Source: an uncultured archaeon (GTDB lineage: Archaea; Thermoproteota; CALKCG01; B24). Taken from it: a stretch of DNA of 8,019 nucleotides. The notes under the pieces are model-generated. The model was not told the origin of the DNA. It searched no databases and saw only the letters and a program-made list of their open reading frames with translations. Shown piece by piece: positions 1 to 5,450 of the stretch. The position numbers and the translations under genes were made by a program. Numbering within the stretch: position 1 is the stretch's first letter; every line of letters starts with the position of its first letter. The stretch spans positions 1 through 8,019 of the forward strand of contig CALKCG010000047.1 of the NCBI GenBank assembly GCA_938082915.1, written 5' to 3'.

Positions 1-1
1 G

Positions 2-307
2 GCTGGTATGAACATAAAAATGGATGGGCATGTACTTGAAATCTGTAGAAGGCTTGGGTTTAAAATTTCAAGCTACGATAGGAGGCTTGAGCCTGTTGAA
101 GTTAAAACTAGAGAGGGTCTGTCGACGGGTTGGGGTGCAGAACAGGCGATTAAAACTTTGGAAGGGGAAGTTCCAGACCTCATATATCATGAGGGGGATT
201 GGGGTAAGGAACCCATGATAACCGTTTTAGGAGTAGATGCTTTAGACGTAGCATCAAAAGTCGTTAAAATTGCCGAAGCCCTAGAGGCCCATTTTAGCGT
301 AGAATAA
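2..307 (+). CDS. thiN: ThiN-type thiamine-phosphate synthase domain, C-terminal part (5' end outside window)
   Basis: This is the C-terminal ~100 residues of a ThiN domain. In archaea ThiN joins the pyrimidine and thiazole phosphates to make thiamine phosphate in the cytoplasm. The frame is open to the left edge (Ala-Gly before the ATG at 8), and the family has a conserved Ala-Met-Asn-Ile stretch here, so that ATG is internal and the gene is cut by the window. Seen in the sequence: MNIKMDG, then SSYDRRLEPVEVK, then the family signature DLIYHEGDWGKEPMI (His codon 188-190), then a closing helix VDALDVASKVVKIAEAL. ThiN occurs alone, fused behind the kinase ThiD, or as the sensor domain of helix-turn-helix regulators (ThiR). 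The missing N-terminus is needed to choose. The stop is TAA. The last 27 bp overlap the convergent oxidoreductase gene. Family assignment is fairly secure; enzyme versus regulator is open. Confidence 0.8.
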   Translation, partial: AGMNIKMDGHVLEICRRLGFKISSYDRRLEPVEVKTREGLSTGWGAEQAIKTLEGEVPDLIYHEGDWGKEPMITVLGVDALDVASKVVKIAEALEAHFSVE

Positions 308-2026
308 GTCGACGGCTTTCCTTACGAATTCCCTATCTATATAACCTAAAGGCGACGGTGTCTCATATATCCTCTCAGGTAGATTTAAATCTTTGAGCTT
401 GAATCCTTCCCTCACTTTAAACCTGTTCTTCTCTCTGAGAAACTCTAGCCCCAACTTTACAAGCTCAGAAGAGTTAAAACTATAGCCGACGGCCCTCAAG
501 GCTTTCTCCACAAACGCGGGATTATATATCCCCCTAGCGAAGAAGCAAACCACTAGGCTTGAGAGGATTTGACGCCAAGATTCCTCTTCCAGCAGATAGT
601 CGACGATTTCCTCAATAGATGGTTTACGGTTTTCCTTTAAAATCTTTTGGTCTAGACTATAACCAGCTGAGTCTAAATGACTGTGTCTAGCACCTGTTAA
701 AAATCCTATATGAGCTGCCGGACCAGTATGGTAGCCTGGCATTTCATTCCCACCGAGTGATAAAGCATAACTACTTCCGCCATACTTACTCGAAGCATAC
801 ATCACCCCCATTGAAAGGTCTCTGTAGAACTCCGTCGGCTGTTCTACGATTAGCCTCATAGCTTTAAGGTATGTCCTCCAATCACCCCATCTAGGTTTTA
901 AACCAGCAGTCTCCCTTTCCGAGATTAAACCTTTCTCAAATGCCTCCGTCATCCACGCTAATACTACGCCAGTAGACATTGCATCAACAGCTAAAACCTC
1001 GGCTTCATGGAAAAGTTTAAACATACCCTGCGTGTCCGATATGCCGAGCATGGAACCCAAGGCGTAGATCGGCTCGTAATCGTAGGATATCATAGTGGTC
1101 TTGTAGAAGTATGGTTCATCTTCGTACGGCTCCCTTAACGCTGCCAAGTGTATGCAAGCTACAGGGCAATGACTACATGCAACTCTACGTCCCAGATAAT
1201 TCTCGGCGAGAAAATCTCCGGAGATTTTCTCAGCGTCTTCAAATCTGGCTTCCTTAAGGTTTCTAGTTGGAAGACCACCTATCTCATTCAATGGGGAAAC
1301 ATTCATAGATGTCCCTATATCGTGGTACTTACGCATAATCGCCGTTCGAGTAGCTGCGTTAAATATTTCATCGTAGAGAGTTCTGTAGAGTTTAACATCC
1401 TTAACTGGTATTATTCCCGCTCCCGATACCACTAGTGCTTTAAGTTTCTTACTGCCGAAGACCGCTCCCAATCCAAGTCTACCAAAATGTCTATATGTTT
1501 CCGTTGTCACACACGCATACCTGACCAATTTTTCGCCAGCAACACCTATGCGCATTATGGATCTAACGCCAGCACCAGGCTCTCTTTCCCGTAGAATCCT
1601 TCCAACGGTTAAACTGTTTCCAACACCCCATAGACCTGAAGCATCCCTGAAGAAGACTTTCCCACCGTGTATTGCTACGTATATCGGAGTTTCACTAGCC
1701 CCTTTAATAACTATAGCCTCATATCCTGCTAATCTTATTGCCGTAGCACTTCTACCACCAGCATGGCTTTCACCAAGATTCCCAGTTAAAGGCGATTTAA
1801 ACAGTGCGATTGTTTTTGAAGCCATGGGGTATAGTCCTGTAAGCGGGCCAACTGCGAAAACTATGACGTTTTCAGGTCCAAGAGGGTCTGCACCTTTAGG
1901 TAGCTCTTCCTCTAAGAGTTTTATGCCAACGCCGACCCCTCCAATTCTATTAGCAAAAAGCTCAGATTGATCATCAACCCAGCTTCGTTTCCTAGATAAG
2001 TCTATGTGAAGAACTTTTCCATACAT
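281..2026 (-). CDS. Aldehyde:ferredoxin oxidoreductase family protein (tungsten/molybdenum bis-pterin enzyme)
   Basis: A 581-residue AOR-family protein, close to the usual ~600. Family members oxidise aldehydes to acids at a tungsto- or molybdo-bispterin site and pass electrons through a [4Fe-4S] cluster to ferredoxin, in the cytoplasm. Seen here: the N-terminal family start MYGKVLHIDLS; pterin-binding region with SPLTGNLGESHAGG (78-91) and GRLGLGAVFGSKKLKAL (182-198); cluster cysteines 284, 287 and 291 (CSHCPVAC) with a distant Cys494; and YDYEPIYALG (315-324), whose Glu318 matches the active-site glutamate region. The histidine region reads GARHSHLDSAGYSLDQ (445-460), unlike the GACHL form of classical AOR, and the two DxxGLC/D pterin motifs are degenerate. 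The ATG overlaps the TAA of the upstream ferredoxin gene by one base and follows a strong GGTGA ribosome site, so the two are co-translated. This resembles WOR5- or YdhV-type enzymes that have a polyferredoxin partner. Substrate and metal cannot be read from sequence. The stop is TAG. Confidence 0.93.
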   Translation of the reverse strand: MYGKVLHIDLSRKRSWVDDQSELFANRIGGVGVGIKLLEEELPKGADPLGPENVIVFAVGPLTGLYPMASKTIALFKSPLTGNLGESHAGGRSATAIRLAGYEAIVIKGASETPIYVAIHGGKVFFRDASGLWGVGNSLTVGRILREREPGAGVRSIMRIGVAGEKLVRYACVTTETYRHFGRLGLGAVFGSKKLKALVVSGAGIIPVKDVKLYRTLYDEIFNAATRTAIMRKYHDIGTSMNVSPLNEIGGLPTRNLKEARFEDAEKISGDFLAENYLGRRVACSHCPVACIHLAALREPYEDEPYFYKTTMISYDYEPIYALGSMLGISDTQGMFKLFHEAEVLAVDAMSTGVVLAWMTEAFEKGLISERETAGLKPRWGDWRTYLKAMRLIVEQPTEFYRDLSMGVMYASSKYGGSSYALSLGGNEMPGYHTGPAAHIGFLTGARHSHLDSAGYSLDQKILKENRKPSIEEIVDYLLEEESWRQILSSLVVCFFARGIYNPAFVEKALRAVGYSFNSSELVKLGLEFLREKNRFKVREGFKLKDLNLPERIYETPSPLGYIDREFVRKAVDLFYAKMGL

Positions 2027-2436
2027 TACTTCCTCACCCCTTCAAAAGATAGAACTTTATAGGGACAATAGTTTACACAATAACCGCAGTATAAACATAC
2101 TATGGGCTTGTTAAGTTCATAATTCCAGAATATTGCTCCAAAAGGACAGGCATCTCTACAGTGACCACATCCAATGCATTTATCTTGGTTTAGTCTAACT
2201 CCGCCCCCCTCTCTAGCTGTTAAAGCCCCAGTAGGGCAGACTTTCTGACACGGGGGAGATTGACAGGCTCTACATACTATAACGGTGAAACCTCTTTCAA
2301 TTCCGCCTGTTGATTTAACGAGTATAGCTGAAAGACCTAAGCCGCCATATCCAAGTCTTCTGCTGCATGCAAACATACAAAGCTGGCAGCCTACGCAACG
2401 TTCATTGTCTACTACAGATACTCTTTTAGCGCACAT
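2026..2436 (-). CDS. Four-cluster 4Fe-4S ferredoxin, electron-transfer partner of the AOR
   Basis: A 136-residue polyferredoxin of the DmsB/HycB type. It has four cysteine quartets, enough for four [4Fe-4S] clusters. Counting from the ATG at 2436 they are Cys14/17/20/24, Cys55/58/63/67 (CxxCx4CxxxC), Cys87/90/93/97 and Cys114/117/120/124. There is no signal peptide or membrane segment, so it should be cytoplasmic. It is the first gene of the operon and its TAA overlaps the AOR start. Pairing of an AOR-family catalytic subunit with a ferredoxin-like subunit is known (Pyrococcus WOR5 with its neighbour, YdhV/YdhY in enterobacteria). It therefore probably receives electrons from the AOR and passes them to a soluble carrier. 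A GTG at 2445 gives three more residues, but a TATA-like box centred near 2468 predicts transcription starting around 2442, which favours the ATG at 2436 with a near-leaderless message. Confidence 0.9.
   Translation of the reverse strand: MCAKRVSVVDNERCVGCQLCMFACSRRLGYGGLGLSAILVKSTGGIERGFTVIVCRACQSPPCQKVCPTGALTAREGGGVRLNQDKCIGCGHCRDACPFGAIFWNYELNKPIVCLYCGYCVNYCPYKVLSFEGVRK
2032..2040 (-). promoter_or_regulatory. Ribosome binding site of the AOR gene, inside the ferredoxin 3' end
   Basis: On the minus strand GGGGTGAGG precedes the AOR ATG. The GGTGA core matches the archaeal 16S 3' end (CACCUCC) with a 7-base spacer. Together with the TAATG stop/start overlap this supports translational coupling of ferredoxin and AOR. 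Confidence 0.65.
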
Positions 2437-2461
2437 ATAATCCACTTTCCTAGTGAAACAT

Positions 2462-2480
2462 ATTATTTAATAAGTTTTTC
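2462..2480 (-). promoter_or_regulatory. Candidate BRE/TATA promoter of the ferredoxin-AOR operon
   Basis: Read on the minus strand, GAAAAAC (BRE-like, purine rich) is followed directly by TTATTAAATAAT, a good archaeal TATA-like box. Its centre (~2468) lies about 26 bases upstream of ~2442, a few bases before the ATG at 2436. The BRE-like part lies within the left arm of the 10-bp inverted repeat (2474-2483), so a protein bound there could compete with or assist TFB. This is assigned by pattern only. Confidence 0.5.
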
Positions 2481-2528
2481 AATTAGATATTCCTAAGGAG
2501 TCTTTACATGCATAATTTATTGAAAAAC
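2474..2528. repeat. Perfect 10-bp inverted repeat in the divergent promoter region
   Basis: GTTTTTCAAT at 2474-2483 is matched by its exact reverse complement ATTGAAAAAC at 2519-2528, with 35 bases between. Near the middle is a second small palindrome, TCCTAAGGA (2491-2499). The repeat lies in the 153-bp region between the ferredoxin ATG and the divergent RAM-protein ATG. Its left arm covers the BRE-like bases of the ferredoxin promoter. It could be a two-site operator shared by both operons. A chance AT-rich match is possible. Confidence 0.5.
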
Positions 2529-2549
2529 CATAGAAACGAAGGAATAAAA

Positions 2550-2571
2550 TTCATAAACTTCTTTTAACAAT
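2550..2571 (+). promoter_or_regulatory. Candidate TATA region for the RAM-protein/larA operon
   Basis: TTCATAAACTT (2550-2560) and TTTTAACAATA (2562-2572) are both weak TATA-like stretches. The second is centred about 25 bases upstream of the ATG at 2590, which would give a leaderless transcript. No ribosome binding site precedes that ATG, which fits this reading. The exact box is uncertain. Confidence 0.35.
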
Positions 2572-2589
2572 AAAAAATATTTGAGCTCT

Positions 2590-2820
2590 ATGAGTGTAGC
2601 TCTAGTGCCTATCAATACTGAGACTGGAGTTGAAGAAAAAGTTCTTGAAAAATTGAAGAGTATAAAAAATGTTAAAGAGGCATTTATCGTATACGGTGTC
2701 TACGATATGATAGCAAAAGTAGAGGCAAATGATCTAGAAGAACTCAGAGATGTAGTATCCACCCGTATAAGGCGAATTGAAGGCGTAAGATCAACTGTAA
2801 CGCTTATAGTAGTCTCTTGA
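2590..2820 (+). CDS. Stand-alone Lrp/AsnC ligand-binding (RAM) domain protein
   Basis: A 76-residue protein that consists only of the RAM (regulation of amino-acid metabolism) domain found at the C-terminus of Lrp/AsnC regulators. It has the alternating strand/helix pattern, the typical opening ALVPINTETGVEEKVLEKLKSI, the ligand-site signature YGVYDMIAKVEA (35-46) and the closing IRRIEGVRSTVTLIVV (60-75). There is no helix-turn-helix, so it cannot bind DNA the way Lrp does. Stand-alone RAM proteins in archaea form ring-shaped oligomers, bind amino acids or similar effectors, and may act with full-length Lrp proteins. The in-frame TTG at 2581 would add three residues. The ATG at 2590 is preferred because family members begin at the first strand. 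The larA gene starts 26 bp after the TGA, so the two are probably one transcript and the protein may sense the substrate or product of that pathway. Confidence 0.85.
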   Translation: MSVALVPINTETGVEEKVLEKLKSIKNVKEAFIVYGVYDMIAKVEANDLEELRDVVSTRIRRIEGVRSTVTLIVVS

Positions 2821-2846
2821 CATTCTTCTCGTAGAACGGTGTTCAA

Positions 2847-4112
2847 ATGCGGAGATGTACCGTAAACCTCTATTACGGTAATGAAAGTAGAAGCCTCGAA
2901 GTAGATGAAAGTAGAATCCTAGGTATAATAGAACCGCGGCGTGTGAAACCTAGTAAGCCTATAGATTCCATAATCAGAGATTCTCTAATAAACCCCATAG
3001 GCTGTATGAGAATTAGAGATTGCGTCAAACCCAATATGACTATTGCCGTGATTTCAGAGGACAATACGAGGATATGTCCCGTAGATAGGATACTGCCCTA
3101 CGTATTGGCTGAATTAAAGGGAAAAGGTGTTAAACGTGAAAACATCAAGATAATAATGGCTCTTGGAACACATAGACCTATGACGAAGGATGAAATGGAA
3201 AATAAGCTTGGGAAAGATATTGTTGAGGAGTATGAAGTTATAAACCATATATGGAAGGATGAAGATGAACTCGTTGAAATAGGTCTAACGGATTCAGGAG
3301 TCCCCGTGAAAGTCAATAAACATGTATTAAAGACGGACTTCAAAATAGGCATCGGCAACGTTATTCCCCACAGAGTTTCAGGATATTCAGGTGGTGCTAA
3401 AATCATTCAACCAGGCGTATGTGGAGCTGAAATTACCGGTGAAACTCATTGGAAGGCTGCTTTAATACCTATAGAGGAAATGTTGGGAGTTGTTGAAAAT
3501 CCTGTAAGATGGGAAATGGAACGTATAGCTACAAAAGTTGGTTTAAATGCTATTATAAATACCGTGTTGAATCGAGATAGGGAAGTCGTCGACGTTGTAT
3601 TTGGAAGTCATATTAATGGTTTTAGAGATGCTGTTAAAACCGTAGATTCGATTTACAAGTTTAAATTGGAAGAAAAAGCCGACGTAGTTGTCGTAGATAG
3701 TCATCCGGCGGATTTAGATATGTGGCAGGCAGTTAAAGCCCTCTTTCCAGCTGCTTTAGCTGTTAAGAAGGGGGGAATCATAGTCTTCCTAACACCATGT
3801 CCCGAGGGCGTTTCAAGAGAACATCCTGAAGTTGAAAAGCTAGGTTATCAGCCTATACCAGTTGTGAAGAAGATGGTTGAAGACGGATCTATAGATGACC
3901 TTATAGCGGCGGCACACATAGTCATGGTTAGGGAGGTTCTAGATAGAGCCAAGTGCATAATAGTTTCAGGTGGTTTAAGTAGAAGTTTAGCTTACAAGCT
4001 TGGCTTCGATTACGCCGATGATCTGCAAGAAGCAGTAGATGAAGCTTTAAGAGAGAAAGTAGATGGTAAGTTGCTAATTATGCGTATGGGTGCTGAGCTA
4101 GCTTTAAGTTAA
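2847..4112 (+). CDS. larA: LarA-family nickel-pincer 2-hydroxyacid racemase/epimerase
   Basis: A 421-residue LarA homolog of normal length. LarA of Lactobacillus racemises lactate with a nickel-pincer nucleotide (NPN) tethered to a lysine. The key residues are all present, mostly shifted by one from the lactobacillus numbering: Arg75 in EDNTRICPVD, His109 in ALGTHRPMT, His175 in VIPHRVSGYSGGAK, the cofactor-tethering Lys185, His201 in GETHW, and Lys297 in WQAVKALF. An intact active site suggests a working, cytoplasmic enzyme. The family includes racemases and epimerases for other 2-hydroxy acids (malate, phenyllactate, sugar acids), so lactate is not proven. The NPN-making genes larB, larC and larE are not in the window. 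The ATG follows GGTG (2838-2841) by five bases. The gene ends with TAA 15 bp before the convergent GTPase stop. Confidence 0.9.
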   Translation: MRRCTVNLYYGNESRSLEVDESRILGIIEPRRVKPSKPIDSIIRDSLINPIGCMRIRDCVKPNMTIAVISEDNTRICPVDRILPYVLAELKGKGVKRENIKIIMALGTHRPMTKDEMENKLGKDIVEEYEVINHIWKDEDELVEIGLTDSGVPVKVNKHVLKTDFKIGIGNVIPHRVSGYSGGAKIIQPGVCGAEITGETHWKAALIPIEEMLGVVENPVRWEMERIATKVGLNAIINTVLNRDREVVDVVFGSHINGFRDAVKTVDSIYKFKLEEKADVVVVDSHPADLDMWQAVKALFPAALAVKKGGIIVFLTPCPEGVSREHPEVEKLGYQPIPVVKKMVEDGSIDDLIAAAHIVMVREVLDRAKCIIVSGGLSRSLAYKLGFDYADDLQEAVDEALREKVDGKLLIMRMGAELALS

Positions 4113-4127
4113 GCCTTAAATCTAATT

Positions 4128-5288
4128 TCACCTACTATGAATCTCAACAATACAGCCATCTTCAACGAGGTAGTTTAAACCAACCCTTAAGCCCTTAATG
4201 CCTCCACTCCAAATCCTAGCGTATCTAAATCTTTCAAATAGCTCTCTATGGATGCTTTTAGCGACATCGCCAACTGTAGCACCTTTCCTTAAGACTATAG
4301 GTTTAGAATCTGGTTTAACGGTTCCAGGCGGCTTGGTATATACTCTTATTAACTCTAACGTTTCAACTAGTGCATTTCCAATGCTGTTTAACCCCATCCC
4401 AGTGAGGCATGAAACGGGGATTACTTTTAATCCGTCAACCAATTGCAAGAGATTATTAAGGTTCTCTTGGGAGCCCGGGATGTCCATCTTATTGGCTATT
4501 ACAATGGTAGGCTTATAAGTAGACATACCGAAAACAGCATCCTCAACATCATCGATCGATACTTCTCCAATGAGTTTTACGAAGGCCGATTTGAAACCAT
4601 AACCCGTTAGAAGGTCTTTAATGTCTTCAAAAGAGCAATGAATGAGTTTTCCTCCGCCACCCATAGTTATAACACCAGCGGTTTTACGTATGATCTCCAC
4701 GTGTCCTTTAGGTTTTTTAACGAGTATTCTTGAATTTTCAAATTCTTCTGTAAGAATCTGCCACTGTTCAATGGGATTTCTTGAGGCATCTATCATAAGT
4801 ATTAAACCATCAGCGTTTCTAACTATATTCATCGTCTTTAAACCATAACCTTTCCCCTCAGACGCCCCCTCCATTAAAGCGGGCAGTTCTACAAATTGAA
4901 AATCTATTCCCTCATAGCGGAAAGTCCCGACAACGGGAAGAGTTGTCGTATAGGGTATGGCGCTGATAGGTGGTTTAGCATTTGTTAAAGCCGATAAGAG
5001 GCTGCTTTTACCGACATTAGTTAAGCCGACAACAGCTATTTGTACGTCACCTGCTTTTTCAACGGCAAACGGGTCTTTAGCCGTTTTCCTCCCCCTTTTC
5101 CTGACTTTAATCTCTTCCTCCAGGGAAGAAATTTTCCTTTTAACGTTGATTATAAGCTTAGCAGTACCCTTATGCTTCGGACAGATCGAAAGAAACTCTT
5201 TCATAAGTCTGATCTTATCCTCAATATTCCTAGCTGCTACAACCTCAGCCCATTTACTTTTAGCTTTATCCGGGAGGTTTGTAACCAT
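4128..5288 (-). CDS. DRG/Obg-like GTPase with C-terminal TGS domain
   Basis: A 386-residue GTPase of the archaeal/eukaryotic DRG type. Order of parts: a helical N-terminus with PKHKGTAKL (37-45) and the basic stretch KVRKRGRK (61-68); a G domain with G1 GLTNVGKS (88-95), a G2-like region around PYTTTLPVVGTF (112-123), G4 NKMD (266-269) and G5-like SCLTG (293-297); and a TGS domain over about 316-386 (KPPGTVKPDSKPIVLRKGAT onward). DRG proteins bind ribosomes and affect translation, and TGS is the ribosome/RNA-contacting part. The usual G3 DxxG is here Glu134-Leu-Pro-Ala137, so both invariant positions are changed, as I recall from a second archaeal paralog group. No ribosome site precedes the ATG, and a TATA-like box about 30 bases upstream suggests a near-leaderless message. 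The stop is TGA. The cellular target is unknown. Confidence 0.88.
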   Translation of the reverse strand: MVTNLPDKAKSKWAEVVAARNIEDKIRLMKEFLSICPKHKGTAKLIINVKRKISSLEEEIKVRKRGRKTAKDPFAVEKAGDVQIAVVGLTNVGKSSLLSALTNAKPPISAIPYTTTLPVVGTFRYEGIDFQFVELPALMEGASEGKGYGLKTMNIVRNADGLILMIDASRNPIEQWQILTEEFENSRILVKKPKGHVEIIRKTAGVITMGGGGKLIHCSFEDIKDLLTGYGFKSAFVKLIGEVSIDDVEDAVFGMSTYKPTIVIANKMDIPGSQENLNNLLQLVDGLKVIPVSCLTGMGLNSIGNALVETLELIRVYTKPPGTVKPDSKPIVLRKGATVGDVAKSIHRELFERFRYARIWSGGIKGLRVGLNYLVEDGCIVEIHSR

Positions 5289-5314
5289 CTAACTATGATA
5301 AAAGTCCTAATGAG

Positions 5315-5331
5315 TCTATAAAAAATGTTTC
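5315..5331 (-). promoter_or_regulatory. Candidate BRE/TATA promoter of the TGS GTPase
   Basis: On the minus strand GAAACA is followed by TTTTTTATAGA, centred near 5320. Transcription would start near 5294, about six bases before the ATG at 5288. Absence of a ribosome binding site there agrees with a near-leaderless message. Confidence 0.5.
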
Positions 5332-5394
5332 AAAGAGGGCGTCTATGGGTAATATCATGGTTTAATGATGAATGAACATGAGTATGTGAAACTT

Positions 5395-5410
5395 TGGAAA
5401 AGCTTAAAGG
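5395..5410 (+). promoter_or_regulatory. Candidate BRE/TATA promoter of nicotinate phosphoribosyltransferase
   Basis: TGGAAAA (BRE-like) followed by GCTTAAAGG forms a modest archaeal promoter centred near 5406. It predicts a transcript start near 5432 and a ~19-base leader that carries the GGTG ribosome site at 5441-5444. The box overlaps the left arm of the inverted repeat described next. Confidence 0.35.
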
Positions 5411-5434
5411 TTACACAGTTTTGAAAGTAACCTT
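5407..5434. repeat. Perfect 8-bp inverted repeat, candidate operator
   Basis: AAGGTTAC (5407-5414) and GTAACCTT (5427-5434) are exact reverse complements with a 12-base spacer. The arm centres are therefore 20 bp apart, close to two helical turns, as expected for a dimeric DNA-binding protein. The arms overlap the candidate TATA box and the predicted transcript start of the phosphoribosyltransferase, a typical position for an archaeal repressor site. It could also fold as an RNA hairpin if transcription starts further upstream. Confidence 0.5.
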
Positions 5435-5450
5435 GAACTTGGTGTCCTCA

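Noticed and set aside
254..283. Readthrough of the AOR TAG stop (e.g. as pyrrolysine), adding eight further codons to a TGA.
   Set aside because: AOR family proteins end near this point, the extension (GFGNFNDF) has no family match and would deepen the overlap with ThiN. One TAG among eight stops proves nothing.
1548..1970. 140-codon plus-strand open frame opposite the AOR gene.
   Set aside because: It is antisense to a strongly conserved AOR coding region, has low-complexity Pro/Ser/Leu content and shows no family features. It is a shadow frame.
4957..5321. Overlapping plus-strand open frames opposite the GTPase N-terminus, one with a hydrophobic look.
   Set aside because: They are antisense to the G1 region of a clear GTPase, and the hydrophobicity is the complement of charged lysine/glutamate codons. 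No promoter or ribosome site supports them.
5359..5377. C-box-like ATGATGA suggesting a C/D box guide RNA between the GTPase and the phosphoribosyltransferase.
   Set aside because: No matching D box (CTGA) or C'/D' pair at the expected spacing was found.
5394..5450. N-terminal extension of nicotinate phosphoribosyltransferase from a TTG.
   Set aside because: The Thermoplasma-type enzyme begins at the ATG at 5451, a GGTG site precedes that ATG, and the extension would translate the promoter and inverted repeat.
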